A stretch of 64,000 bases of DNA from Planctomycetota bacterium (GTDB taxonomy: Bacteria; Planctomycetota; Planctomycetia; Planctomycetales; Planctomycetaceae). Both the position numbers and the translations under genes were made by a program. The first letter of the stretch is position 1. Every line of letters starts with the position of its first letter. The stretch is taken from the NCBI GenBank assembly GCA_018242525.1, contig JAFEBS010000009.1, positions 20,283 through 84,282 of the forward strand, written 5' to 3'. Positions 18,412 through 29,438 of the stretch are shown here, one piece after another. Below the pieces are notes generated by a model. That model was given only the letters and a program-made list of their open reading frames with translations. It ran no database searches and was not told the origin of the DNA.

Positions 18412-19649
18412 AACGGTGCCTCCGTCCCAGAACTCATCTCTTGAAGTATCTGTTTCGCGGCCTCGGTATCCCCATGTCGGGCCTGCAGGCTCAATTCCTT
18501 CAGCCGCCGGTTCTTTCCCGGGGATCTCGTAGATTCCATGCCGAAAAACTCCGTCAGCAACACCTGGTCGGCATCGAGTCCATGCACCGCCGACCCAATG
18601 CGCTGAGGAACACTGGATTGCTTCGTCCCTGAAGTCATGACAATGATGTTCATCCACTCCAGCGATCCCACGACCAGCGGACTGTGCGAAGTCACAACGA
18701 ACTGGATATTTGGTAGTTGCTTTGCCAGCGTGGGGAGCACGGTCAACTGCCACTTGGGATGCAGATGAAGATCGATTTCGTCCACGAGAACAATCCCTTT
18801 GTTCTCGACGAGTTTTTTCCCCGACGGGCATGTCATGCACACATGAAACAACAGATCGGCAATCCAGCCAAGATACGCCCGATATCCGTCGGACAAGGCT
18901 GGAAAGGGAAGCTTCATTCCGCTACGGTCGAATAGAAACTCCCCTTCCTCATCCTGTTCTCCCTCAAACGTATAGTGCCCCTTGCCCATCAGTCGGTTAA
19001 TCAAATGGACCACCTGGGTGAATCGCCCCTTATTTGAACTGCGCATTCCCGGGAGCCATGTGTTCAACGGTCGCAGGGCATAGTCTTCCTCGAACAGACT
19101 CATGACTCGTCTGGCACGGGCTGCTGAACCGCCACTCCGTTCTGTTCGATTAGGCTTCTCGACGCGTCGCGTTGCACCATATCCTACGAGAAAAAGGGCA
19201 TCCGAACTCGAACTGAAAACCGGATGCCACGCCTTCTCTTCGCTGTGTTTCCATTCCAGCGATTCGATGTCCCCCTGCGGAACAACTTCTATGTGTGATT
19301 CCAGCTTTGGGGGACTATCATCCTGCGGATGCGCCGTGAACGTGGCCTGGATCACCGCCGGCTTCAACACTCCGTTTTCACTCGCCGTCTTCGATACCTC
19401 GCGCCGCACCAGTCGGTAGGGATAGATACCAGACTTACCAACTGCCGGGCCCAAGGCAGCCAGCGCAATTCCTTTCAGCATTGTCGTCTTGCCAAAGCCG
19501 TTATTCCCCAACAACAGATTGATGTTCGGAAGCTTCGGACGCGGGAATCCCAGCGATTCAAAATCCTGATCCGGATGTACGAATGGAATTGGTTCCTGCA
19601 TTCGCCGAAACGTACGGAAGTAATCGAGTTGTATCTGGTCGATATACAT
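18408..19649 (-). CDS. ptuA: AAA/SMC-like ATPase of the PtuA type (Septu-like defence)
   Basis: 413 residues. Walker A GNNGFGKTT (48-56), ABC-like signature LSDGYR (252-257), Walker B VLVDEIDLHLHP (D290, E291) and a switch histidine in VTSHSPL (H322) define an OLD/RecF-like ATPase of the AAA_21 group. In Septu the PtuA ATPase complexes with the PtuB nuclease and controls it by nucleotide binding. This copy is shorter than the ~600-residue PtuA proteins I know, but retains all ATPase motifs. A GGAG box lies 9 nt before the ATG. It is 47 bp downstream of a sugar epimerase-like gene and overlaps ptuB by 4 nt. Confidence 0.82.
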   Translation of the reverse strand: MYIDQIQLDYFRTFRRMQEPIPFVHPDQDFESLGFPRPKLPNINLLLGNNGFGKTTMLKGIALAALGPAVGKSGIYPYRLVRREVSKTASENGVLKPAVIQATFTAHPQDDSPPKLESHIEVVPQGDIESLEWKHSEEKAWHPVFSSSSDALFLVGYGATRRVEKPNRTERSGGSAARARRVMSLFEEDYALRPLNTWLPGMRSSNKGRFTQVVHLINRLMGKGHYTFEGEQDEEGEFLFDRSGMKLPFPALSDGYRAYLGWIADLLFHVCMTCPSGKKLVENKGIVLVDEIDLHLHPKWQLTVLPTLAKQLPNIQFVVTSHSPLVVGSLEWMNIIVMTSGTKQSSVPQRIGSAVHGLDADQVLLTEFFGMESTRSPGKNRRLKELSLQARHGDTEAAKQILQEMSSGTEAPL

Positions 19650-19696
19650 GAGTCGGACTCCGCTGGTTGATCATCTACGGTAGCCACGCTGTGGGA

Positions 19697-20614
19697 TCAG
19701 CACACCACGAACTGCTTCAAGTAGGCGGCACTCTGGCGCAAGGATTCTTTCCGCAGTTCCAATGTCCCTTCGTAAGCCCGATCTTCGACTTCCACACAAA
19801 CCGGGCCACGATAGCCGACGTCCGTCAGCACGCTGAAAAACTGGCCCCAGTTGACGTCGCCCAGTCCCGGCAGCTTGGGGGTGTGGTACAGATTCGGATG
19901 CGCCAGGATCCCGACATCGTTCAACTTGTGACGGTCGAGCCGGACATCCTTCGCATGGATGTGAACCAGGCGATCGGCGAATTCCCGAATCGGCTGCAGA
20001 TAGTCCATCTGTTGCCAGATCATGTGTGATGGATCGTAGTTCAGCCCCAGATTCAGACTGGGGATCTCCTGAAACATTCTCCGCCAGATCGCGGGAGATG
20101 TGGCGAGGTTTTTTCCGCCCGGCCATTCATCTTTGGTGAACAGCATCGGGCAGTTTTCGATTCCGATGCGCACTCCGCTTTCCTCCGCAAACTGGATCAG
20201 CGGCTTCCAGGTCTCGCAAAAGCGAGGCCAATTGTCGTCGATCGACCTGGTCCAATCGCGGCCGATAAAAGTCGTCATGCGCCCCAACCCCAACAGGGAT
20301 GAAGCGCGGATCACCTTGCGAATATGATCCACGAACTTCTGAGCTTCGGCCAGATCGGGAGTCAGGGGATTGGGGTAATAACCGAGCGAGCTGATCGAGA
20401 CTCCCGTATCTGCCATCATCGCCCGCAGATCGTCGGCCTGGGTGACGGTAAAATCCGTCACGTCGATGTGTGTGATCCCGGCGTACCGGCGTTCTGCCTT
20501 GCTGACAGGCCAGCACATGACTTCCAGAGTGGAAAACCCGGCCGATTTCGCAACCTGAGCCACTTCGGGCAGCGTCAATTCCGGAAGAATGGCGGTGACA
20601 AATCCCAGTTGCAC
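19697..20614 (-). CDS. Sugar phosphate isomerase/epimerase (xylose-isomerase-like TIM barrel)
   Basis: 305 residues of the AP_endonuc_2 / IolE-like TIM-barrel superfamily, cytoplasmic. Typical strand-end metal ligands are visible: a glutamate in IGIENCP, histidines in NYDPSHMIW and [12 protein letters not shown], and a C-terminal glutamate in [12 protein letters not shown]. These enzymes epimerise or isomerise ketoses or inososes; the substrate is unknown. The start is GTG at 20614 with AAGGGA 6 nt upstream. It heads the minus-strand run leading to the PtuAB-like genes, ROK kinase and deoC, and is divergent from the hybrid histidine kinase. Confidence 0.88.
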   Translation of the reverse strand: MQLGFVTAILPELTLPEVAQVAKSAGFSTLEVMCWPVSKAERRYAGITHIDVTDFTVTQADDLRAMMADTGVSISSLGYYPNPLTPDLAEAQKFVDHIRKVIRASSLLGLGRMTTFIGRDWTRSIDDNWPRFCETWKPLIQFAEESGVRIGIENCPMLFTKDEWPGGKNLATSPAIWRRMFQEIPSLNLGLNYDPSHMIWQQMDYLQPIREFADRLVHIHAKDVRLDRHKLNDVGILAHPNLYHTPKLPGLGDVNWGQFFSVLTDVGYRGPVCVEVEDRAYEGTLELRKESLRQSAAYLKQFVVC

Positions 20615-20819
20615 AACAGGTCCCTTTTGAATCGCAGTAAGAAATCTCCATTATGCCATGATCATTCAAAAAAGGAGCACCAACCGCAAGCATCTGGAAA
20701 CAACGTCCCCTGGCGAGAATCCCAAAAATCAAAGCCGGATGGCGGCTCCACATCTCTGGGTTCCCTTGACCCAAACAGGTCGCTTGCAGGCCGCCGGAAA
20801 CTGGCACACACTTCCCTCC

Positions 20820-23800
20820 ATGTTTCGACTCTTTTCCCCCGCTGTGTCAGCGATGAACCGCTTGACCTATCCGGCCAAGTTTGCGGCGATAGCAATCTTG
20901 TTTACGTTGCCGTTGCTGCTCGTCTGCCTGTTTCTGACTCGGGAAATGAACGATCGAATTCAGTTTGCCCGGCTGGAATTGAGTGGCAGCAAGTACCTGC
21001 GGCCGTTACGAGGGCTGCTGGAGGAATTGCAACGTCAGCGCCGCACGCTCTGTCGCGAAGAAGGCCCGCTGGAACACTCCCGAGATCTGAATCTGCAATT
21101 GGATCGAGCAATCCAGTTGGCCGACGACGTCGATCAGAAGTTAGGAAGCCGCCTGAACGTGTCCAGTGAATGGCAGGGACTCAGGCAGCGAATCCAGAAT
21201 TCACGGCAACAGTCGGCCGAAAGTGCGCCCAAGGATCGATTCGTCGAAATCACCGCTCAAATCGCCGCTGTGATCGAGTTGATGAACCAGGTCGGGGATC
21301 GATCCAACCTGATCCTGGATCCTGACCTGGACAGCTACTACCTGATGGAAGCGACGGTTGAGCGCTTGCCACAACTGACCGAAGAGACTCAGCAGGTGCT
21401 GTGCCTGGCCGATCACCGGATCGCGGCCCTCTCCAGCGGTCCCTTGCGTCTGTTCCAGCTCAACAGCCAGGTCGGGAACATGATCAGTCGCCAACACGGA
21501 TTGCAGCGCAACCTGAAAGTCGCCATTCGGGAATCGCCGGACAAATCGCTCGGCACGCGCCTGTCCGAGCCGATGCAGACTTTCACCACGGCAACGGACG
21601 ACTTCCTCCACTTTGTGAATCAGTCACCGATCGATCTGTCGGCCACCGATTTAACGAAACTGGATGCGCTGGGTGAGACGACGATTGCTGCCGACGCGAA
21701 GTTATACGACTTGTTGTCCGCGGCACTGGACCAGAGATTGCAGGCCCGCATCCGCAAGTTTCAGCAGCGAATCGTACTGGTGGTGCTGACGACATTGCCT
21801 TGTCTGCTGGCCGCAGCATATCTGTTCGTGGGGTTCTACCTGGGCGTGATCCGGACCGTTTCGGCGCTCGACGACGCCACGCGTCGGATGCTGACGGGCG
21901 ACATGACCACGCCCTGGTTGCCAGTCGAATCGCACGATGAACTGTCGCGAGTGACACGTGCGTTTCGACTGATCTTCCAGGAATTGCAGACCGAGGCTCG
22001 CGAACTGAAGCGAGCCCGCGAGGTCGCCGAATCCGCGAACAAGGCCAAGAGTGAATTCCTGGCCAACATGAGCCATGAAATCCGTACTCCGATGAATGCC
22101 ATTATCGGCATGACCGAGTTGGTCCTGGACACGCCACTGGAGCGTGAACAGCGTGAGTCGCTGCAAATGGTCAGCAGTTCCGCGGACGCATTGCTGGCGA
22201 TCATCAACGACATCCTGGACTTTTCGAAAATCGAAGCGGGGAAGCTGAGCCTGGATATCGTCCCGTTTCCGTTACGCGCCACGATCGACGAGTTATTGGG
22301 AACGCTCGCCATTCGCGCGGCCGAAAAAGAGTTGGAACTGGCTTGCCGGATTGCCCCGGATGTCCCCGATGAACTCAGCGGTGATCCGCTTCGGCTGCGA
22401 CAAGTTCTGGTCAACCTGGTCGCGAATGCCATTAAATTCACTCCGGCCGGCGAAGTGGTTGTGGACGTTCAACAGGTCTCGCGCACTGACCAGCAGGTTG
22501 TGCTCCGGTTTTCCGTCTCCGACACAGGCATTGGGATTCCTGCCAACAAACTGCAGACGATATTTGAAGCCTTCGGTCAGGCCGATACGACAACCACTCG
22601 GAAATATGGGGGGACCGGACTGGGGCTGACGATCTCGTCACGGCTCGTGAAACTGATGGGGGGATCCATCCGCGTCGAAAGCGAAGAAGGCCGCGGCAGC
22701 GTGTTTTCGTTTGATGCACAGTTCGGCATCGCGAACGGATCGGTTGTGGTCGCAGAACCGGCAACGCTGGAACAAGTCGCCGGGTTGTCGGTTCTAGTCG
22801 TTGACGACAATCCCACCAACCGCCACATCATCGTGGAATTGCTGCAGCAGATGCAGATGAACCCGACGGAGGCCGTCGGCGGCAGTGAGGCGCTGGAAGT
22901 CATCCAGGAGAGGTGGAACACTGGCAACCCCTTCGCGCTGATCCTGCTGGATGCACACATGCCTGAAATGGATGGGTTTACCGTCGCTGAACGCATTCAA
23001 CAGCTTCCGGCACATGTCGTCCCGACCGTGATGATGCTGACCTCGGGCGGCCAGTCAAAAGATGCCGCCCGCTGCCGTGAACTGGGTCTGGCCGCCTACC
23101 TGGTGAAGCCCGTCCGGCAATCCGAATTGCGTCAGGCAATCCTGACAGCGATGAGCACCGCCCCCAGACAGCCGGTGGCCAGGAAGACTGCTGGTGAACC
23201 AACCATTCCAGGCCGCACTTTGCACATCCTGCTGGCGGAAGACAATCCGATGAATCAACAACTGGTTGTCAAGTTGTTGCGTCAGCGACAGTACACGGCC
23301 GTCGTCGTCGAGAATGGCGCTGAGGCTCTCGCTGCCTGGGAGCGAGAATCTTTCGATCTGGCCTTGTTTGATCTGCAGATGCCTGTGATGGACGGACTGG
23401 AGGCGACCCGGATCATTCGTGAACGTGAACAGACTCGTGGAGGACATCTGCCGATCATCGCCATGACGGCAGCGGCCATGCATAGCGACTACGACCAGTG
23501 CCTGGCGGCGGGAATGGACGGGTATGTCTCCAAACCATTTCGCATCGCCGAATTCTGGCAGGCGATTGACACGGTCGTTGCCCCACAGCAATACACAACA
23601 TCCGATTCAAAGTCAGCGTCCGCGGCGACACCGTCAGACACGGATCCACTGGCGATCAACTGGTCCCAAGCGCTCGCCAACGTGGCTGCCGATCCAGAAT
23701 TGCTGCAGGAATTGATCACGCTTTTCCAGAGCGAAACTCCGGCATGGATGGCCGAGATTCAAAATGCAATCTCCATCCAGGATCTGAATACACTGCGGGT

Positions 23801-23984
23801 GGCGGCTCACAAATTGAAGGGAGCCCTGGAAATGCTCGGTGTTCCAAAAGTGGCGAAAACAGCCACGGAATTGGAGTTGATCGGGCGAGGCACCAGTACC
23901 GATGATCCTGAAAACGCATTCGCGAGATTACAGGAACAGATGCAGCAATTGATGCCACGCATTCAAGTGGGGCCCGGCGTATAG
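20820..23984 (+). CDS. Hybrid sensor histidine kinase with two receiver domains and an Hpt domain
   Basis: About 1054 residues. Two membrane helices (near residues 20-38 and ~320-345) bracket a helical extracytoplasmic sensor. A HAMP segment follows, then HisKA ([19 protein letters not shown]), HATPase_c (N box [12 protein letters not shown] boxes DTGIGIP and [10 protein letters not shown]), REC1 ([25 protein letters not shown]), REC2 ([26 protein letters not shown]) and a C-terminal Hpt with the phospho-acceptor motif AAHKLKGA. This is a complete BarA/RpfC-like phosphorelay with no output domain; the cognate regulator is not adjacent. Starts at 20658, 20820 and 20853 are possible; 20820 is preferred because it opens with the membrane anchor. 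Confidence 0.92.
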   Translation: MFRLFSPAVSAMNRLTYPAKFAAIAILFTLPLLLVCLFLTREMNDRIQFARLELSGSKYLRPLRGLLEELQRQRRTLCREEGPLEHSRDLNLQLDRAIQLADDVDQKLGSRLNVSSEWQGLRQRIQNSRQQSAESAPKDRFVEITAQIAAVIELMNQVGDRSNLILDPDLDSYYLMEATVERLPQLTEETQQVLCLADHRIAALSSGPLRLFQLNSQVGNMISRQHGLQRNLKVAIRESPDKSLGTRLSEPMQTFTTATDDFLHFVNQSPIDLSATDLTKLDALGETTIAADAKLYDLLSAALDQRLQARIRKFQQRIVLVVLTTLPCLLAAAYLFVGFYLGVIRTVSALDDATRRMLTGDMTTPWLPVESHDELSRVTRAFRLIFQELQTEARELKRAREVAESANKAKSEFLANMSHEIRTPMNAIIGMTELVLDTPLEREQRESLQMVSSSADALLAIINDILDFSKIEAGKLSLDIVPFPLRATIDELLGTLAIRAAEKELELACRIAPDVPDELSGDPLRLRQVLVNLVANAIKFTPAGEVVVDVQQVSRTDQQVVLRFSVSDTGIGIPANKLQTIFEAFGQADTTTTRKYGGTGLGLTISSRLVKLMGGSIRVESEEGRGSVFSFDAQFGIANGSVVVAEPATLEQVAGLSVLVVDDNPTNRHIIVELLQQMQMNPTEAVGGSEALEVIQERWNTGNPFALILLDAHMPEMDGFTVAERIQQLPAHVVPTVMMLTSGGQSKDAARCRELGLAAYLVKPVRQSELRQAILTAMSTAPRQPVARKTAGEPTIPGRTLHILLAEDNPMNQQLVVKLLRQRQYTAVVVENGAEALAAWERESFDLALFDLQMPVMDGLEATRIIREREQTRGGHLPIIAMTAAAMHSDYDQCLAAGMDGYVSKPFRIAEFWQAIDTVVAPQQYTTSDSKSASAATPSDTDPLAINWSQALANVAADPELLQELITLFQSETPAWMAEIQNAISIQDLNTLRVAAHKLKGALEMLGVPKVAKTATELELIGRGTSTDDPENAFARLQEQMQQLMPRIQVGPGV

Positions 23985-24046
23985 ACTAGGCGGCACGATT
24001 CGAATCTGCGATCCCTGAACAGCAACGCGGCCTTGCGTCCCACCAA

Positions 24047-25195
24047 TCAGGAATTCACTTCGACCCATCCGCGCTTGCGGTGGCTCGCCAGGATCGCCTC
24101 GCACATCAGGATTTCACGATGTCCATCCGTAAACGTGGGGAAGGGCCGTGGTGCTGCGAAGTCTCCGGCAGCAATGTACGAGTAGAATTCCTTGAAACAC
24201 TGCTTGAATGTGTCCGGAAATCCCTCGTTGTGTCCGCCGGGGTAATTGGCAATCGCCCGTGCCCCCGGACTGAGTAAACCCGGATCCCGGATTAAAGTTT
24301 CGTTAGATTGATCGCGGTGTCCGATCCACAGGTCGTTCGGTGATTCACTGTTCCACGCCAACGCCTGTTTTGACGCCGCGATTTCGAACCGCAGGCAGTT
24401 TTTCCGTCCAGCCGTTACCTGGCTGACCCAGACCACGCCGCGAGCACCATTCTCAAAACGGAGCATCACGCAGCCATAGTCTTCGGTATCAATGTCGACA
24501 GGCAGCGTCGCAGAAGGCGAAGCCAGTTTGCTGCTGAAAGTTTCCACGCCTCCCGTCGGTCGCTGCCGCTCGGGATAGACGGTTTGCAGATCGGCACACA
24601 GTTCTGCCACTTCCAGCCCGGTAATGTGGCGCATTAGATCCAGCCAGTGTGTGCCGATGTCCGCCACAGCTCGAAGCTCGCCGCCGTCAGCCGCCAGGAC
24701 CCGCCAGTTGAAGTCGGTCGGGTGAAACAACCAGTCCTGTACGTATGAGCCGGCAACATGGAAGATCTGTCCCAGTTGCCCCGTCCGCCGCCGCTCGGCC
24801 GCCTCCCGACACAGCGGGTAATACCGGACGTTATAGTTCACACCGGCAACAACACCGGACTGAGCGGCCAGCCGCACCAGTTCGGCAGATTCTCTCGAAT
24901 CCATCGCCAGCGGCTTTTCGCACATGACATGCCGGCCCGCATGAATCACTTGCGACGCCTGATCGAAGTGAAATCGGTTTGGCGTGGTGATGTGGACCGA
25001 CTGCACATCGGGATCCGACAGGACTTCGTCCAGGTCCCGGTACGGCCTGGGAATCCCCAACGACTGTGCCGCGGCCTGCGACTTTTCCCTCGTCGAACCG
25101 AGAATCCCAACCACGTTCAATCCGGCTCGTCGCAGGCCTTCCACATGAACCGGCCCGATGAACCCGGTCCCGACGACCGCAACTCCGATGGACAT
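24047..25195 (-). CDS. Gfo/Idh/MocA family NAD(P)-dependent oxidoreductase
   Basis: 382 residues. The Rossmann fold opens with [20 protein letters not shown] (4-23), then the family motif CEKPLAMD (~94-101) and the catalytic-region motif [12 protein letters not shown]. It oxidises or reduces sugars, inositols or related polyols with NAD(P); the substrate cannot be told. Start at 25195 is set by GGGAG just upstream and by the Rossmann motif; the in-frame extension to 25297 is rejected because it overlaps the M48 gene. It lies 23 bp downstream of the M48 peptidase stop, so the two are probably co-transcribed although functionally unrelated. Confidence 0.92.
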   Translation of the reverse strand: MSIGVAVVGTGFIGPVHVEGLRRAGLNVVGILGSTREKSQAAAQSLGIPRPYRDLDEVLSDPDVQSVHITTPNRFHFDQASQVIHAGRHVMCEKPLAMDSRESAELVRLAAQSGVVAGVNYNVRYYPLCREAAERRRTGQLGQIFHVAGSYVQDWLFHPTDFNWRVLAADGGELRAVADIGTHWLDLMRHITGLEVAELCADLQTVYPERQRPTGGVETFSSKLASPSATLPVDIDTEDYGCVMLRFENGARGVVWVSQVTAGRKNCLRFEIAASKQALAWNSESPNDLWIGHRDQSNETLIRDPGLLSPGARAIANYPGGHNEGFPDTFKQCFKEFYSYIAAGDFAAPRPFPTFTDGHREILMCEAILASHRKRGWVEVNS

Positions 25196-25218
25196 GACAA
25201 GACTCCCGCTGAGCCAAC

Positions 25219-26121
25219 TTATTCCGCTTCCGGCAGCAGTTGGGAATGGCTTCTGGCCGAACTGCGTTCGTAGATCTTCATGGCTTCCGGCATCCATTCT
25301 CTCAAGTCATGAATGCGTGTCCCGTGGCTGGGATGAGTCGACAAGAACTCGGACGGTCCGGCCCCGGTGGCGGCGGTCATTCGCTTCCAGAATTCAATCG
25401 ATTCGCGCGGGTCATACCCCGCCGCAGCCATCAGCAGCAGGCCCACATGGTCGGCTTCGGATTCGTGAGCCCGGCTGTACTTCAAGATCCCGAATCTGGT
25501 GCCAGCGTTCAGGACCATCATGACTTGTTGACGCTTCTGCGGATCCATGTCACCGATCGAGGCTCCGGCGGCGCTCAGACCAATCTGAGCCATCTGCTGC
25601 TGCGCCATTCGTTCCGCCCCGTGATGGGCCAGCGCGTGCGAAATCTCGTGCCCGATCACAGTGGCCAATCCGGCATCATTGACGGAGACGGGCAGGATCC
25701 CGGTATAGACCACGATTTTGCCGCCCGGCAGGCAGAACGCGTTCACCTGATTGTCTTCGACGACCTCCAGTTTCCAGTCAAACGGAGGAATCTTGATTCC
25801 GATCTTCTGCTGGAATTCAGGACTGTTGGTGGCATCGATCAGACGTTGCGTCACACGCCGCACTTCCTGGACCTTGGCCCCCTGGCGAACGACCCGGGAA
25901 CTGCTGAGAACTTCGCGATAAGCCTGCAGTCCCAGTTGAGCTTCCTGTTCGGGAGAAATCGCCACCACCTGCGATCTGCCAAACGGCCCATGCTGGCAGC
26001 CCTTGACCATCGTGAACCCGATGGCAATCAAGCCAATCACGATTGGAATCAGACGCGTGCCAAGTCCAAATCCACCATCGCCGTACTGTCGGCGGTTGCC
26101 GTATCCATAGCTCATTGCCAT
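25219..26121 (-). CDS. M48 family zinc metallopeptidase, membrane anchored
   Basis: 300 residues. One transmembrane segment (~23-40: [17 protein letters not shown]) is followed by an M48 (BepA/LoiP/Oma1-like) catalytic domain. The zinc site is intact: HEISH (158-162) with a third ligand in ESEAD (E222). Such proteases act in the periplasm on misfolded envelope proteins. Start 26121 is preceded by GGGAACG; a second ATG at 26115 is equally possible. Cysteine 42 after the hydrophobic segment (KGC) is not in a good lipobox, so a helical anchor is preferred over a lipid anchor. Confidence 0.92.
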   Translation of the reverse strand: MAMSYGYGNRRQYGDGGFGLGTRLIPIVIGLIAIGFTMVKGCQHGPFGRSQVVAISPEQEAQLGLQAYREVLSSSRVVRQGAKVQEVRRVTQRLIDATNSPEFQQKIGIKIPPFDWKLEVVEDNQVNAFCLPGGKIVVYTGILPVSVNDAGLATVIGHEISHALAHHGAERMAQQQMAQIGLSAAGASIGDMDPQKRQQVMMVLNAGTRFGILKYSRAHESEADHVGLLLMAAAGYDPRESIEFWKRMTAATGAGPSEFLSTHPSHGTRIHDLREWMPEAMKIYERSSARSHSQLLPEAE

Positions 26122-26275
26122 CGTTCCCGATTAAAAGTCGCCAAGAAAGCATCATTGCGTCATGTACCGACAGAGAGTTTCTGACTTCGACGGCGGAAAC
26201 GCAATGGTGCCTGCCGGGCGTACACTCTCGGCGCGATTCTCCTGCCCGTCGCCACACCAGACGATTTGGAGAAAG

Positions 26276-27619
26276 TCACCGAGTCACAGGTGCCTCGAAA
26301 TCCACGGGGTCGTTGAACTCCCTGCGGGTGGCCGCCAATTGTAGGCGCAGCCTGGCCAATGCCACGGACTGAGCCGGGTCGGCGGCCAGGTTTGTCAATT
26401 CATCGGGATCGCTGTGCAGGTCGAACAGTTGCGTGTGTCGACCATCGGCGGCTCGATATTCGATCAGTTTCCAACGTTCATCACGAATCATGCGCTGACA
26501 GTCTCGATACGCACCGAAGACAACCTCGCGCACCTGGCGTTGCTCGCCGCGGATCACGGGAAGCAGGTTCTGACCTTCGACCTTTTCGGGAATCGCCAGA
26601 CCCGCATAACTGCACAGGGTCGGGAAGAGGTCATAGAGATAGACCAGCGCATCGGTTTTCCCGTGAGGAATCCCCGGACCGGCAATAATGAGGGGCGATT
26701 TGTTGTGCTCGTACAGATTCTGTTTTCCCATCAGGCCATGCATGCCCCCGACCGCCAGACCATGGTCGCTGGTGTAGACGATCAGGGTGCTTTCGAGTTT
26801 TCCCAGCCGCTTCAATTCCTCGACGATCCGTCCCATGTGAAAGTCGAGGTGTGAGGTGATGGCGTAATAGTCCGCCAGTTGCCTGCGCATCTCCGATTCG
26901 GTCCGTGGAAATGGAGCCAGCAACTCGTCCCGAACCCGCAGTTCACCGTTGTCGAACGGATGTTGCGGCATGAAATTCCGCGGTAGCGTCAGTTTCGCCG
27001 GGTCGTACATCGCCAGGTATTCAACAGGTGCGACCCGAGGATCGTGCGGGACCGGTGGGCCCAAATAGATGAAAAATGGCTCCTTCCGAGTCCGGATGTG
27101 CTCCTGCAGCCAGTCGATCGTCTTGTCGGCCATGAAGACCGGTGCCTGAACATGATCTTTCTCACCGTTGTAGATCGTTGTCGCAAACGATTCATTTCCG
27201 GCCTTGTATGAGTTCCCCTGCTTGCCAATGAACAACGTCGCGAATCCTGCATTGCGGAACGTGGCCCCCATGCTGGGTGTGCCATCTGCCTTCCCATTCG
27301 GTGCCGGAATGCGCCACAGCGACCGGCCGGTCATCAGCATCGTCCGACTGGGAGAACAGACGGCTCCCACCATGCTGCCCATACAGTACGTATTGTGGAA
27401 GACCATTCCGCGTGCCGCCAGGGCATCCATCGCGGGCGTTTTCACATCGGGATGGCCGTACGCTCCGACGCAATCCCAACGGTGGTCATCCGACACGATG
27501 AACAGAATGTTGGGACGTGTGGCGGCTTCGGCGGCCATCATGCACCTGGCCGACAAACACACGACCACGCAGCACAAGCAAAAAATGAACCGCGGTGGAT
27601 TGTCGAATGGATTGCTCAT
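26276..27619 (-). CDS. Exported type I (Cys-type) sulfatase
   Basis: 447 residues. N-terminal signal (~1-32), metal-binding DDH (44-46), and the formylglycine signature C88-SPSR (AVCSPSRTMLMTGRS). Further hallmarks are TSDHG (metal Asp/His) and a downstream K/H pair in LMGKQNLYEHNKSP. It hydrolyses a sulfate ester, most likely on a sulfated polysaccharide or proteoglycan as in the large planctomycete sulfatase sets. Activation needs an FGE or anSME maturase, not seen in this window. Start 27619 is chosen for AGGAAG 6 nt upstream (27626-27631); alternative in-frame starts are 27634 and 27703. Confidence 0.93.
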   Translation of the reverse strand: MSNPFDNPPRFIFCLCCVVVCLSARCMMAAEAATRPNILFIVSDDHRWDCVGAYGHPDVKTPAMDALAARGMVFHNTYCMGSMVGAVCSPSRTMLMTGRSLWRIPAPNGKADGTPSMGATFRNAGFATLFIGKQGNSYKAGNESFATTIYNGEKDHVQAPVFMADKTIDWLQEHIRTRKEPFFIYLGPPVPHDPRVAPVEYLAMYDPAKLTLPRNFMPQHPFDNGELRVRDELLAPFPRTESEMRRQLADYYAITSHLDFHMGRIVEELKRLGKLESTLIVYTSDHGLAVGGMHGLMGKQNLYEHNKSPLIIAGPGIPHGKTDALVYLYDLFPTLCSYAGLAIPEKVEGQNLLPVIRGEQRQVREVVFGAYRDCQRMIRDERWKLIEYRAADGRHTQLFDLHSDPDELTNLAADPAQSVALARLRLQLAATRREFNDPVDFEAPVTR

Positions 27620-27913
27620 CGACGTCTTCCTCATGTTGATGGCAGCCAGCGTATGACCGAGAAGCAATTCTTCCTTCTCAGCGGGATCCACGAAGGAAAT
27701 CATTCCCCCCCAAACGAGGGGAAAGTGGATGCTGCCTGGTCAGACGCAGATTCGGACTTTTCTGATCGGTCCACTATACCAGATGGGCAGAGGGTCTGCC
27801 CCTTTTTACTAGGCGCTGCCAGCGGCACGACTTCTGAACTTCGCCAACGTTGGCGCCTGAGCGGTGGCGAATGCCCATGATCCATGGCGATCAGCGAAAT
27901 GGCCTCGACACGA

Positions 27914-29305
27914 TCAGCCGGCCGCCTTCGATTGGTCGCCATTCAGCTTGTTGTACAGCGTCTTCAGGGCGATGCCGAGTTCCATCGCGGCCTTCGGCTT
28001 GTCTCCCTGGTGCTTATCCAACACCTTGTAGATCACGTCCATTTCGATTTCGCGGAGTGTCTTCGGGTGCATTGGCATTTCGACTGTGGCTGGGGCCAGG
28101 TGAGTTCCACCAGAACTCTTCAGGACACCGATCGGCAGGTCTTCCGGGTGAATGACACCGCCGTCCGACATGATCACAGCGTGCTCCAGCGCGTTCGCCA
28201 GTTCGCGAACGTTGCCGGACCAGTCGTGCTCTTTCAAGACCAGGGCCGCTTCCGGCGATAGAATGTTCTCGGGGATATCGCGCCGTTTCAAGGTGCGGGC
28301 GATCAGTGTCCGGGCCAGTTCGGGAATGTCATCCTTGCGTTCCCGCAGCGCCGGCAGATGGATTTCAAAGGTGTTGATCCGGAAGAACAGGTCTTCGCGG
28401 AATGATCCTTCGGCAACCATTTCCTGCAAATCGCGATTCGTCGCACAAACCACGCGCACGTTGACGTGAAACGCTTCATTTTCGCCGACACGGCGGACTT
28501 CACCCGATTCCAGGAACCGGAGCATCTTGACCTGCATCTGCTTGTCGAGTTCCCCCAGTTCGTCCAGGAACAGTGTGCCGCCGTTGGCGACTTCGAGCAA
28601 TCCCTTGCGAAACGTGTCCGCTCCCGTGAATGCCCCCTTGCGATGGCCGAACAGTTCACTTTCAACCAGGTTTTCGGGCAGGGCTCCGCAATTGACCGCG
28701 ACAAACGGCATGTTGGCTCGCTTGCTGAGATCATGGATGCGGCGGGCCACCAGTTCCTTGCCGGTTCCGGTTTCGCCCAGGATCAGCACGCTGGAATCGG
28801 TCGGAGCGATCTTTTCGCACAGCTTCTTGACGCGCAGCATCTCGGGAGTGCGACCGATCAGGTCGGGCGAACCTTCGACGGCCTTCAAGCGTGATTCCAG
28901 GGCGATAGTCTTGTTTGTCAGAGTTCGCTTTTCGGCCACGCGTTTCAGGGCCGCGGAGATTTCAAACAGTTTGCACGGCTTACGCAGGAAGTCGTAGGCC
29001 CCGGCACGGACCGCCTGGATGGCCGATTCCATATCGCCGTGGCCGGTGCTGATGATCACCTCGGTTTCCGGAGAAACCTTCTTGATGTGTTCAATCACGT
29101 CCCAACCGCTCAGTCCGGGCATCCGCAGATCGACGATGGCTGCGTCGAACGTCTGTAGTTCCAGGGCCTTCAGCGCGGCATATCCGTCCTCGCACAGGAC
29201 CACATCGTGGCCCATGCGGGGCAGTTCGATTTTCATGACATTGCGGATGTCCTGTTCGTCATCGACAAACAGAATTCGCAGTTTATTGATGGTGGCAGCA
29301 GTCAA
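27914..29305 (-). CDS. Sigma-54-dependent NtrC-family response regulator
   Basis: 463 residues. Receiver domain (~9-125; FVDDEQD, phospho-acceptor D in AAIVDLRMPGL, conserved K in FLRKP). Central AAA+ domain with Walker A GETGTGKE, the sigma-54-contacting GAFTGA loop, Walker B GGTLFLDELGEL and the R-finger region. C-terminal Fis-type HTH (GDKPKAAMELGIALKTLYNKL). It activates sigma-54 promoters once phosphorylated. The start is TTG at 29305 with AAGGAG 8 nt upstream. The histidine kinase gene ends 133 bp upstream on the same strand and is the obvious partner. I found no -24/-12 promoter beside them, so targets are unknown. Confidence 0.94.
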   Translation of the reverse strand: MTAATINKLRILFVDDEQDIRNVMKIELPRMGHDVVLCEDGYAALKALELQTFDAAIVDLRMPGLSGWDVIEHIKKVSPETEVIISTGHGDMESAIQAVRAGAYDFLRKPCKLFEISAALKRVAEKRTLTNKTIALESRLKAVEGSPDLIGRTPEMLRVKKLCEKIAPTDSSVLILGETGTGKELVARRIHDLSKRANMPFVAVNCGALPENLVESELFGHRKGAFTGADTFRKGLLEVANGGTLFLDELGELDKQMQVKMLRFLESGEVRRVGENEAFHVNVRVVCATNRDLQEMVAEGSFREDLFFRINTFEIHLPALRERKDDIPELARTLIARTLKRRDIPENILSPEAALVLKEHDWSGNVRELANALEHAVIMSDGGVIHPEDLPIGVLKSSGGTHLAPATVEMPMHPKTLREIEMDVIYKVLDKHQGDKPKAAMELGIALKTLYNKLNGDQSKAAG

Positions 29306-29313
29306 CGGGCGGT

Positions 29314-29319
29314 CTCCTT
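29314..29319 (-). promoter_or_regulatory. Shine-Dalgarno AAGGAG supporting a TTG start of the NtrC-type regulator
   Basis: The minus strand reads AAGGAG, 8 nt, then TTG. No ATG fits the start of the receiver domain, so the non-ATG start is likely genuine. Confidence 0.7.
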
Positions 29320-29438
29320 GCCCCTGTCGTGACGTCCCTGTCAGCGACCCGATGCAGTTTGGACGAAGTGTGGCGTTGAAAGCCGATGGATAGGCGGCGG
29401 GTTCATACCAGAAGACTTCAGTTGTCGCAATACTTTAG

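Noticed and set aside
18412..18840. N-terminal extension of the HNH (PtuB-like) frame
   Set aside because: Lies within the ATPase gene in another frame; the ATGA overlap at 18408-18411 gives a far better start.
17530..19649. Retron of Ec78 type (reverse transcriptase, ncRNA, PtuA, PtuB)
   Set aside because: No reverse transcriptase gene or msr/msd-like RNA near the ATPase/HNH pair.
27785..27807. Terminator-like hairpin GGGCAGA / TCTGCCC followed by CTTTTT
   Set aside because: It faces the plus strand, where no gene precedes it for several kb; the neighbouring genes run on the minus strand.
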